Source of the DNA: a virus
Virus record (IMG/VR): IMGVR_UViG_3300037805_000644
Location: 124,001 to 188,000 of that record
DNA: 64,000 nucleotides
Strand: one strand, 5' to 3'
Part shown: one piece after another, positions 54,213-61,671 of the stretch
Layout: each line of letters begins with the position of its first letter
Numbering within the stretch: position 1 is the first letter of the stretch
Translations under genes and position numbers: made by a program
Notes under the pieces: generated by a model
Told to the model about the DNA's origin: nothing
The model's database searches: none
What the model saw: the letters and a program-made list of their open reading frames with translations, nothing else

Positions 54213-55403
54213 TTACCGCAGGAACTTCTTGATGCGGATCACCGCCTCAGGGGGGATTCGGTACTCCTTCTCCCCGGGATGGTAACTGATGCTGGGGTGG
54301 GTCATGTCCACCTCCACCGCCAGCACCCCGATATCCCCGGGGCGCTTCGCCAGATACTCCGCCGTCCTACGGATGTGTAGGAAAAAGGGGTTGAAGCGGC
54401 TTGTCGTTGTGCTGAGGTATGCCTTGTACAGCTTGACCCTGTCCCTGGGCGTGGAGAACACCTTATCGGGGTCACGGTATCGACGGGTCCGCTCCACAGG
54501 GTCTGGCTCAAACAGGTGCCACTTGCCGCCTTCAAAGCTGAAAATGAGTGCGTAGTCACGCCACTCTGTGTCAAGGAAGCTGAGGAACCCTTTTGGATTC
54601 CCCTCCCGCCGGACCCAATCAAGGATCTGAGCAGGCTTCACCCCGCCTTTGTACACCAGTGCCAGCTCCTTATACACCCGAGCAATGCCGAAAGCAGCCT
54701 TTTGGTCATAGGTCATGGAGATGGCACGGCCCCCCGATTTGTCCTCCTGAGATCCCCCCAACCCCATCCCCAAAGCCTCATCGGGGACCGAGCTAGAGAA
54801 CCCTGTGGAGTACAGCTTCCGAGCATTCGCTGAGGCGTGGTAAAGGGTCTCAACAGCCCCAGGCTTCACATCCTTGGTGCGTGTTGCCTCATACCGGGCT
54901 AGATGTACTGCCAGTGCCTTATGCAGCCCTGAGAGAGCATCCTTGAGCCGTGCGGGGCCCGCCAGGACCTGGGGCGGCACACCCTCTTTCCACTCGGCAT
55001 CCCACAGGTACCCCTCCTCCTCCGCAGCTCCTTCAAGAGCCCTGAGTGTGACCTTGCGGAAGGAAGGGACGTGCTTGGACAGGGTGTCCTGAATGCTCTG
55101 AACATCCCCAGCGTAGTCCTGCAACCAAGTGTCGTAAGGGCCGGTGCCCATGTACTCCAGGTGGCTGAGCCTGTACTGGATTTTCCGGTAAACCTCACCC
55201 TGGGGGTTGAGTTCAAACCAGAGCTGGGCCTCACCTGTCAGAGCTTCGAGGAGGTTCCTCAGCTCATAGTCAAAATCGCCAGCACCCTCGTACGCCTGTG
55301 CCCACTCTTGCAAGGCTTTGGACACTGCGGCTTGGGTCTTCTTAACGAACAGGCGTTCGCTGCGGATGGGCTGGGTAAGGGCAACCCGGTCTTGGTTCTG
55401 CAT
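54213..55403 (-). CDS. ADP-ribosyltransferase-like protein (396 aa)
   Basis: Residues 1-175 are helical. From about 184 the sequence ETLYHASANARKLYSTGF, then GMGLGGSQEDKSGGRAISMTYDQKAAFGIA, follows the order of an ART-like fold: a Tyr-His strand, a GF turn and a Ser-x-Thr strand with a following helix. The C-terminal EKEYRIPPEAVIRIKKF could hold the acidic end motif. Phages such as T4 package ADP-ribosyltransferases (Alt) to modify host proteins. It sits immediately downstream of the capsid gene, behind a terminator and a class II element. Activity is inferred only. Confidence 0.55.
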   Translation of the reverse strand: MQNQDRVALTQPIRSERLFVKKTQAAVSKALQEWAQAYEGAGDFDYELRNLLEALTGEAQLWFELNPQGEVYRKIQYRLSHLEYMGTGPYDTWLQDYAGDVQSIQDTLSKHVPSFRKVTLRALEGAAEEEGYLWDAEWKEGVPPQVLAGPARLKDALSGLHKALAVHLARYEATRTKDVKPGAVETLYHASANARKLYSTGFSSSVPDEALGMGLGGSQEDKSGGRAISMTYDQKAAFGIARVYKELALVYKGGVKPAQILDWVRREGNPKGFLSFLDTEWRDYALIFSFEGGKWHLFEPDPVERTRRYRDPDKVFSTPRDRVKLYKAYLSTTTSRFNPFFLHIRRTAEYLAKRPGDIGVLAVEVDMTHPSISYHPGEKEYRIPPEAVIRIKKFLR

Positions 55404-55422
55404 GTTTCACCTCACCAGGTGA

Positions 55423-55433
55423 GGGGTATAAAC
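55423..55433 (-). promoter_or_regulatory. Class II promoter-like element
   Basis: The minus strand reads GTTTATACCCC, 25 nt upstream of the ATG at 55403 and directly after the terminator of the capsid gene. Confidence 0.45.
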
Positions 55434-55468
55434 AAAAAACCCTGGCAGGTTGCCCTGCCAGGGGTTTT
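55434..55468 (-). terminator. Rho-independent terminator after capsid gene
   Basis: AAAACCCTGGCAGG pairs with CCTGCCAGGGGTTTT (loop TTGC), with A/T flanks. It lies 45 nt beyond the major capsid stop. Confidence 0.85.
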
Positions 55469-55512
55469 AATGGGTGTGCTCATCAGAGCCGCTGTCTAGC
55501 CTCTAAGGGCTA

Positions 55513-56385
55513 TTAGCGGGTGACGGTGAGGCGGGCCAACCCACGGGGGTTGTAGGCGCCGATACCCAGGTTCTCGAAGACCGAGAAACCGATGGTACGT
55601 GCCTTGGGGTCGTCGGCGCTGAGCACGGTCAGCTCGGTGCGGACCGGGATCCGACCGAAGTGCTCGGGCTCGCAGCACAGGTAGACCGTGCCGACGGGAA
55701 CCAGGCGGCTCACGACGATCTGGGCACCGTAGATGACGCCCATGAGACCAGTCTTGAGCAGGGTGCCCTGGGACTCGATGTCCAAGATGTCACGACCGAA
55801 CTTACGGATGTCCGCGTAGTCACGGGCGTTCATGTAGACACGAGCAACGCGGAGGTCCCAACGCTCGATGAGAGCGAAGGCATCAGCCAGGACCGCACCC
55901 GAGATGGGGGCGATGACCGGGATGTCCGGGTTGAGCTGACCAGGCAGCGAGTCGAAGCCCGCAGTGGCGATGGAGTCGAGCACGGCAAAGACGCGCTCAT
56001 CCTCGGCAGCCTGCACCTGGGCACGGGCCAGGTCCTGAGCACGCTCAATCAGATCGAAGCGGCGCTCCTTGATCTGGGTGAGCGGGATCTCCGGGTTCGA
56101 GGCAATCTCGAACAGGGGGAAGATCACACGACGAGGCTTGGTGATGGCCAGGATGTTCTGACCTTCCTCACCAATCACGAATGCGGTCACATCCGGGTCT
56201 TTGTCGTAGATCGGCAGGGCCCCGTCAGGAAGCTGCTCGACCAGGAAGGTCTTGCGGCCGACTGCGGCGTAGTCACGCCGGGTACGGAGGGGCTGCGTCA
56301 TACTGGCAGCGAGCTTGGCCCGTCCCTGGGGGGACTGGATCAGCTCGCCGATGAGGCGTTGCTTGACGGCGTTTGTAACGGCCAT
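55513..56385 (-). CDS. Major capsid protein (HK97-fold)
   Basis: 290 residues. The order of features fits HK97-type major capsid proteins of large myoviruses: a basic helical N-terminus, PLRTRRDYAAVGRKTFLVEQLPDGALPIYDKD, then VIFPLFEIASNPEIPLTQIKERRFDLIERAQDLARAQVQAAEDERVFAVLDSIA (the long spine helix), then RVYMNARDYADIRKFG and GAQIVVSRLVPVGTVYLC. AAGGAG precedes the ATG and a terminator follows. Its place after protease-like and scaffold-like genes supports the call. Confidence 0.85.
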   Translation of the reverse strand: MAVTNAVKQRLIGELIQSPQGRAKLAASMTQPLRTRRDYAAVGRKTFLVEQLPDGALPIYDKDPDVTAFVIGEEGQNILAITKPRRVIFPLFEIASNPEIPLTQIKERRFDLIERAQDLARAQVQAAEDERVFAVLDSIATAGFDSLPGQLNPDIPVIAPISGAVLADAFALIERWDLRVARVYMNARDYADIRKFGRDILDIESQGTLLKTGLMGVIYGAQIVVSRLVPVGTVYLCCEPEHFGRIPVRTELTVLSADDPKARTIGFSVFENLGIGAYNPRGLARLTVTR

Positions 56386-56413
56386 GATTTTATCTCCTTG
56401 AACCCGTCAGGGA

Positions 56414-57121
56414 TCAGACGCGCTGGTCGTAGACCAGCTCGTTCTGGGTTGCGTCAGGTGCCATCTTGAGCACCGCGAGGGTGGTCACGGCGGCGGCACC
56501 GAGGCCACCTGCGTGGACGAAGCCTTCGGCACTCTCGGCGGCAACGGCATCCAACGCCTGGAGGGCGGCGGCGCCATCGACGATGCGACGGGGCTGGAGG
56601 TAACCATTGCGGCTGGCCATGAGGCGCATACCGGCGATGTACGTCAGGGCAGCACCCTGGGCATCCGCACCGATGGCGTTCTGGAGCTGCGTCTCAAACA
56701 GGCCGTTGGCATGGGTGCCCTGGCTGCTGAGGTAGGTGTTCTTACCGCTGGCGGTACCAGGGGTGTTCTCGAAGGCATTGCCGTTCACCGAGTTGATGAA
56801 CACACCCAGAGCGCGGTAGCCGATCTCCTGGGCGTTGGCTGCCGCGATGGCGGTCTGCGTGGCCGCATCACCCGGGCCGCCGATCATGTTCTCGCCAGCA
56901 TCGGGGCGCACAAAGGCGACCGAGCCAGAGAGGACACCGACGAGGGTGCTGTCGACCTGCTGAGAGGTGGTGGTCCCAGCGACGGGATCCACAACGGGGT
57001 TGGCCTGGATGAACGAGTCGGCTGTCATGACGCCGGTTGCGTTCCGTACACCAATGTGCAACGGGCGCAGCGCCGAAGACGACTCGGTCCAACCACCACT
57101 GGCCTGTCCGAGAAGGGGCAT
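56414..57121 (-). CDS. Probable head-associated protein (235 aa)
   Basis: The ATG at 57121 (GGAGG upstream) was chosen over one 12 nt earlier. The protein is Ala/Gly/Asn-rich, without charge clusters, and ends VLKMAPDATQNELVYDQRV. Its position between scaffold-like and capsid genes suggests a head decoration or accessory capsid protein. A terminator and a class II element precede it, so it and the capsid gene probably form one strong late unit. Confidence 0.6.
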   Translation of the reverse strand: MPLLGQASGGWTESSSALRPLHIGVRNATGVMTADSFIQANPVVDPVAGTTTSQQVDSTLVGVLSGSVAFVRPDAGENMIGGPGDAATQTAIAAANAQEIGYRALGVFINSVNGNAFENTPGTASGKNTYLSSQGTHANGLFETQLQNAIGADAQGAALTYIAGMRLMASRNGYLQPRRIVDGAAALQALDAVAAESAEGFVHAGGLGAAAVTTLAVLKMAPDATQNELVYDQRV

Positions 57122-57237
57122 AGTGTCCTCCATTCTCCTGTTTACAGGAGGGTGAGTCTCAAAGGGCTACCCCCCAACAAGGAGGACAGCGGCAAGCTGG
57201 AAGGGCTCCCAGACCGGGGCCTTCACTGAATAGGGGG

Positions 57238-57249
57238 AGGGATAGACGC
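57238..57249 (-). promoter_or_regulatory. Class II promoter-like element
   Basis: The minus strand reads GCGTCTATCCC, upstream of the head protein/major capsid operon and immediately after the terminator at 57278-57307. Confidence 0.42.
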
Positions 57250-57277
57250 TCTATTGAGAACCCCCCCCTAAAAAAGT

Positions 57278-57307
57278 AAAGCCCACCCGATTTCTCGGAT
57301 GGGCTTT
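57278..57307 (-). terminator. Rho-independent terminator
   Basis: AAAGCCCACCCGA pairs with TCGGATGGGCTTT (one mismatch/wobble), with an A-tract on the far side. It lies after the acidic scaffold-like gene. Confidence 0.78.
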
Positions 57308-57343
57308 AGAGGCCGAAACGGGGTTAGAACCCCCGGCTGGGGG

Positions 57344-58828
57344 TCAGACGCCGAACACCTTGCTCACGTCGGGGGCGGACTTCCAGAGCTTTTCCAGCAT
57401 ATCCACCGAACCCGGGGCCGCCGAGGCGACGCGAGTCTGGTTCCCAAGGGCGGTGACGCCGTTGCTGGCCTGGCGGGGCTGAGGGGACAGCTCCAGCTCT
57501 TCACCGGCCGTGTGGCCAGGGAGACCGGCGGAGAAAATCTCCTCCAGCAGCTCTTCGTCGGCAGCGGAGAGGGACATGCTGCTGCCCCCACTCAGGCCCA
57601 TGGGGTCATGGCCAGCCGTGTCGAACAGGTTGGCAGCCTTGTCGGCACCATCCTCGTCGTCGTCCTCGTCGCCGTCGTCAGTGGCCTTCTTGCCAGCTTC
57701 GACCGCGTCGTCGTCCTCATCCTCGTCGTCGCCTGCCTTCTTCTTCTTGAGGAAGTCGGGGAACTTGTCGTCCTTCTTGTCGTCCTTCTTGTCGTCCTTC
57801 TTGTCGTCCTTCTTGTCGCCCTTGTCCCACTGCTTCTTGAAAGCTTCGGGGACCTCACCGGCCAGGACCATCTCGCCACAGGCGCTCATCATCCCGACTT
57901 CATCGTCCATGAAGTCGTCAGCCATGCCCATCATCTCATCCGAGGGGTCGAACATGGCGGTGATCAGCTCACCCGAGGTGACCACACCGTCAGAGTCGGT
58001 GTCCACGGCGGCGAAGAGCGCCTTCGATCCGGTCCAATCGTCGGCCAGGGCAAACCCGTCCTCACCACCACCATGGGTGGCGAAGTAGCTGGCAACTCGC
58101 CCCTGGAGGCTGGCGAAACGGGCCGAACCCTTCTTCTCGCCCTTGGCGGTGGAAGACGCCTCAGCACGCTCCTGCTCCTTCGGATCGTTCTGGCTGGCGG
58201 TGATCTGAGCCTTGAGGCCACGGATCTCGGAGGCCATGTGCTGCATCATGGACATCATGTCGTCGCCGGGGGCGCCAACATCGAGATCGTCATCCATGCC
58301 GAACATGTCGTCATCCATGCCGAACATCTCGTCGCCCATGTCGTCCATGTCGTCGCCGAGGAACATGTCATCATCCATGGCCAGGAAGCCGCCACCGACG
58401 CGCTTGAGGCTGGCCGCAAGGTACGAGTTGGGCAGATCCATCATGTCGAGGGCCTGCGACTCAACCAGATCCTGCGTCGCATTCTTGCCGAGCTGATGCT
58501 TGGCGAGAACGAGGCACTTGGCGGCCTTGCGCTGGATCCCAGCAGACAGCTTGGCATCCTTCTGAACCCGGGGGTTCCGCTTGTGCGCCGGGTGGTCACC
58601 ATCCTCGGTGTCGTAGCCGGGAACTGCCGGGGGGTTACCCTCGGGGTACGGGCCCTGGTGGACATCCTCGGCCCAAGCCGAGGTGTCGCCCTTTTGGTAC
58701 TTCTCGTAGGCAGGATCGGCCTGGTGGGCCGGGTGGCCCTGGTCTTCCTTGCCGTAACCGGGAACTGCGGGTGCGGCAGACGCCTTACGGTCCGTCTTGC
58801 TCCACGTCGTGCGAGTGCGATTGCTCAT
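57344..58828 (-). CDS. Acidic EF-hand scaffold-like protein (494 aa)
   Basis: The ATG at 58828 was chosen (GGAG upstream); the frame extends upstream into another gene. Two copies of a VPGY, HPAH unit lie in the first 75 residues. Met/Asp-rich repeats (MFGMDDDMFGMDDD, about 165-185), an EF-hand loop (DTDSDGVVTSGEL, about 272-284), a KKDD tandem repeat and long Asp/Glu runs follow. The extreme acidity and the position directly upstream of the capsid genes suit a capsid scaffold or core protein. Calcium binding is predicted from the loop residues. Confidence 0.65.
   Translation of the reverse strand: MSNRTRTTWSKTDRKASAAPAVPGYGKEDQGHPAHQADPAYEKYQKGDTSAWAEDVHQGPYPEGNPPAVPGYDTEDGDHPAHKRNPRVQKDAKLSAGIQRKAAKCLVLAKHQLGKNATQDLVESQALDMMDLPNSYLAASLKRVGGGFLAMDDDMFLGDDMDDMGDEMFGMDDDMFGMDDDLDVGAPGDDMMSMMQHMASEIRGLKAQITASQNDPKEQERAEASSTAKGEKKGSARFASLQGRVASYFATHGGGEDGFALADDWTGSKALFAAVDTDSDGVVTSGELITAMFDPSDEMMGMADDFMDDEVGMMSACGEMVLAGEVPEAFKKQWDKGDKKDDKKDDKKDDKKDDKFPDFLKKKKAGDDEDEDDDAVEAGKKATDDGDEDDDEDGADKAANLFDTAGHDPMGLSGGSSMSLSAADEELLEEIFSAGLPGHTAGEELELSPQPRQASNGVTALGNQTRVASAAPGSVDMLEKLWKSAPDVSKVFGV
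57764..57823 (-). repeat. 12-bp tandem repeat encoding KKDD units
   Basis: Four exact copies and one variant copy of a 12-bp unit (plus strand CTTGTCGTCCTT) encode repeated Lys-Lys-Asp-Asp. It is a likely site of slippage that changes linker length in frame. Confidence 0.88.
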
Positions 58829-58859
58829 CGTGGTTCTCCTCTGGCGCTCTGCCAGGTCT

Positions 58860-60317
58860 TTACTGTTGTCCCCGAAGGGCCTGGCCCCTTCGGGACATGA
58901 TAGAGCCGAGCCGCAGGAACTTCCTGGCCTCAACTGGATTGGGCTGACGCCCAAAGGCGGAGGCGCAAGCCCCCAGAAAATCTCTGCCGGTACTGTACCG
59001 ACTGGTCGGGCCTGCACTCAGTGCTGCCCGGTATAGGTCTCGATCAACACTAATGCCGGCTGCCTTATCCAGAGCCGCCACGCCCTCAACGAGGGCGATA
59101 TCGGTGCTGGCAATGCGAGTGAGGACACCTACGGCGGCCTCACGCTGGATGGTGTCATTCGGGGCGGTCGAGTCGCCAACGGACTTGGACAGGTCTCGGC
59201 CCCGCATCTCATCTTTGATGCGCTTTTTCACACGCTGCTGCATGTGCTCGGTCAACTCATCCTCGGTCTCATCGAGCGGGGATTTCTTCTCCGCAGGGGG
59301 GGCTTCACCACCCTCCTCAGCAGCGGGGGCATCCCCTTCTTCATCATCCCAGCCGGCGAGGAAAGCATCACCGCCCAGGGAGGCGCCTGTGTGCGTCGCA
59401 CGAGCAGCACGCTGCATCTGGTCCGCATTCCACTCCGGCGGTGGGGTGTTCAGCACCTTGGCAGCCTTGTCGAGCATGGCCTGAGTCGGCTCCAACACAT
59501 TCCGCAGGACTGCTCCCGTGAACGCGGGAGTCTCTACCCAGCTCGCCTCGATGAACCGGACACCGCCCGTGGGGTCGATGCTCTCATGGCCACACAGCTC
59601 TGCAATCCGATGCTGGCGACCCAGCTCATCGAAAAATGCGGTGCCTTTGGCGTACTTGATGTGAGAACACATCTCGGTTTCGTCAGCGGCCCAGTGCCCG
59701 CAACGGGTGCAGACCGTGCCGTCCACGGTGCAACCCATGGACATCGTGGCCATCTTGCCGGACGTGATGGCCTTAACCAACTCGGTGTGCTTGCGGTCCG
59801 TGGCCACCAGAATGTCGATGTAGATCGAATCCCCGATGTCCCGAGCCACTGCATCAATGATGCGGCCCTTGGACTGCTCCTCAATCTGTACGTGCTCGAC
59901 GAAATTGTGCCCACCCACAAACGTCTCAAATGCCTTGAGCAGGACGGGCCGGCTCCAGGCATCGAGGTTGTTGTTGATGAATTTGTCGCAGCTCTGGCGG
60001 ATACGGTACTCGGCGTAACGGCGGTTGACCCGGAAGCCCCCCTCCATGACATGACCGAGCCTCACCCCTTGCGGAGACTCCACATCCACCGAGGCCACGA
60101 TAGTGGCATGGGTGAGCAGGAAGTTCTCAGGGTTGAAGGGCTTGCCCAAGATTTGGGTAGCCCGCTCCACCAGGTTGGAGGACATCGCCACCTTGGTCGG
60201 GCGAAAGGATGAGGCAACCTTCCCGTGCTGCTTAGCGGCGGCTCGGACATTGCCCCATTGCTCTTTCCTGATGGAAGGGGTGGCAACACTGGCGTATGCA
60301 TACTTCATCAAAGGCAT
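58860..60317 (-). CDS. Prohead-protease-like protein with zinc-binding insert (485 aa)
   Basis: Residues about 65-290 resemble a phage head-maturation protease. NFLLTHATIVASVDVE is followed by FVEHVQIEEQSKGRIIDAVARD (candidate catalytic H142) and KAITSGKMATMSMGCTVDG (candidate S193 in the SMG turn). A four-Cys/His insert (C203, C206, C217 and H219) follows. The C-terminal 200 residues include an acidic linker and helical segments, possibly scaffold. Gene order (protease, scaffold, capsid) fits. The protease call rests on motif order and should be treated as probable. Confidence 0.65.
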   Translation of the reverse strand: MPLMKYAYASVATPSIRKEQWGNVRAAAKQHGKVASSFRPTKVAMSSNLVERATQILGKPFNPENFLLTHATIVASVDVESPQGVRLGHVMEGGFRVNRRYAEYRIRQSCDKFINNNLDAWSRPVLLKAFETFVGGHNFVEHVQIEEQSKGRIIDAVARDIGDSIYIDILVATDRKHTELVKAITSGKMATMSMGCTVDGTVCTRCGHWAADETEMCSHIKYAKGTAFFDELGRQHRIAELCGHESIDPTGGVRFIEASWVETPAFTGAVLRNVLEPTQAMLDKAAKVLNTPPPEWNADQMQRAARATHTGASLGGDAFLAGWDDEEGDAPAAEEGGEAPPAEKKSPLDETEDELTEHMQQRVKKRIKDEMRGRDLSKSVGDSTAPNDTIQREAAVGVLTRIASTDIALVEGVAALDKAAGISVDRDLYRAALSAGPTSRYSTGRDFLGACASAFGRQPNPVEARKFLRLGSIMSRRGQALRGQQ

Positions 60318-60319
60318 GA

Positions 60320-60940
60320 TTACATCCCCCCCATCATGCGCTGGCGGGCCAGCCGGATGCCGGAGAACGGCTGAGGGGCAGGCCCCGCAGCATCCGCATC
60401 GAAGTAATCAGGGTGACCCATGATATCGCACTTCTTCACCAGGAACATGCACTCAGGGCACCCGAGTAGCTTCTCCCGGGCTCCATCACGCATCTTGTAA
60501 GCAGCAGGGCGGAGACACCCCATCTTGCATTTGGGGCAGGTGTAACTGCCCGTATCAAGCTCTGCTTTTGTAGCCCTGTAATTGCGGTTCTTGGCCGCCC
60601 AATACAGAGACTTTTTGACAAAAGCCTGGGCAACTCGAAGAGAGCTGGCTGCCTTCGGCCCACCGGGGACAGACACGGTTCCGGCCCCACCGGGGACGTT
60701 GTCGTGCTCTGCCTTTGGCGGGATAAGATCTTTGGGTTCGTAACGCCCCAGCTCTTCAACTGGGTAACGCTCACTCCCGTGAGGCCACTCAACATCGACC
60801 ATGCCGATAGCAGGGTAAACCGCCACGACACGACCGCTGTTTTCGTAGTTGCCGCTCATGAAAGGATACACCAGGTCACCGACCCCAAACTCTGAGGCCC
60901 GCTGCTGAAAATCCACGTATGCCGAGCGGTCTTTACTCAC
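60320..60940 (-). CDS. Virion-cluster zinc-ribbon protein (206 aa)
   Basis: The start is a GTG at 60940 with GGAG upstream. A KOW/SH3-like N-terminus (GDLVYPFMSGNYENSGRVVAVYPAIGMVDVEWPHGSERYPVEEL) is followed by a helix and a zinc ribbon (CPKCKMGCL about 137-145, CPEC about 168-171). The protein ends FSGIRLARQRMMGGM. Similar KOW-plus-ribbon proteins occur beside protease and portal genes in large phages. The role is unknown. Confidence 0.65.
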   Translation of the reverse strand: MSKDRSAYVDFQQRASEFGVGDLVYPFMSGNYENSGRVVAVYPAIGMVDVEWPHGSERYPVEELGRYEPKDLIPPKAEHDNVPGGAGTVSVPGGPKAASSLRVAQAFVKKSLYWAAKNRNYRATKAELDTGSYTCPKCKMGCLRPAAYKMRDGAREKLLGCPECMFLVKKCDIMGHPDYFDADAAGPAPQPFSGIRLARQRMMGGM

Positions 60941-60954
60941 GTCAGTTCTCCGAA

Positions 60955-61533
60955 TCAGGCGTACAGGTTGAAGCCGTGGGCCTTCTTGCCGGACTCTTTC
61001 TCGTCGCCCTCATCCTCATCCTCATCATCCTCAGCAGACTTGACGATCTGGGAGGCAAGGCGTAGAGCTTTGGCAACCCGGGCCTCCTCGGCGAAGCTGA
61101 GGTTGGTGCTCTGGAGAGCAGCCACGAGGCTCAGGAAGCTGGCTTGGACGCCGGCCCGTGCGGGCTGCTCCGCCATGCTCGGAGCAGCAAGGTTGCCACC
61201 CTCCACTTCCTCGCGAAGCTCCCGGTTCTCCTGCTGGGAGAACTGGCCGCCCATGTAACCGGACTCGTCGCCGTCACCCTCAAGAGGACCGCCATCCTCC
61301 CGGCCGATCTCCGAGGGATCGAAGTCAGCGTTCTTGACCTCACCCCCCTCGTCACGCTCAAGGCCAGCGGTGACCTCAATGCGGTCCGAGAGGAGGTCGC
61401 AGCGGTGGGCGAAGTCAGCAGCGATTTTCTCGGGGATCCCGAGTGCTGCGTGCTCTGCCTGAATGAGGGTGGCAACGCGATCCAAAGCGGTAGAAGCCTG
61501 GAAAGCGCCCTTCTTGGTGATACGGTTGGGCAT
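60955..61533 (-). CDS. Acidic helical head-module protein (192 aa)
   Basis: A helical start (FQASTALDRVATLIQAEHAALGIPEKIAADFAHRCDLLSDRIE) is followed by an acidic Gly-rich middle, a helix (FAEEARVAKALRLASQIVKSA) and a DEDEDEGDE tail. It is possibly a scaffold or core protein. AGGAG precedes the ATG and a class II element lies about 80 nt upstream. Confidence 0.6.
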   Translation of the reverse strand: MPNRITKKGAFQASTALDRVATLIQAEHAALGIPEKIAADFAHRCDLLSDRIEVTAGLERDEGGEVKNADFDPSEIGREDGGPLEGDGDESGYMGGQFSQQENRELREEVEGGNLAAPSMAEQPARAGVQASFLSLVAALQSTNLSFAEEARVAKALRLASQIVKSAEDDEDEDEGDEKESGKKAHGFNLYA

Positions 61534-61609
61534 GTCTTCGTTCTCCTGTTCCGTCAGGGCCTCAGCGGGATGACAGCTCGGGCGTTGAATGCCCTTCGCT
61601 GATATGGGC

Positions 61610-61620
61610 TGGGTATAGAC
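61610..61620 (-). promoter_or_regulatory. Class II (CTATACCC) promoter-like element
   Basis: The minus strand reads GTCTATACCCA, in the gap between the metallopeptidase-domain gene and the acidic head gene. Confidence 0.48.
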
Positions 61621-61671
61621 GAACGATTGAAAATCGGTGGTTGTAACCCGGTTTACCAGGTCGGTTAAAGT

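Noticed and set aside
57312-57340. CGGGGTTAGAACCCCCG looks like a tRNA T-arm
   Set aside because: No acceptor, D or anticodon arm can be built around it; it is a simple hairpin next to a terminator.
57299-58900. 533-codon plus-strand frame opposite the acidic scaffold-like gene
   Set aside because: The product is Leu/Val/His repeats that mirror the Asp/Lys repeats of the real minus-strand gene; the terminator and promoter context also favour the minus strand.
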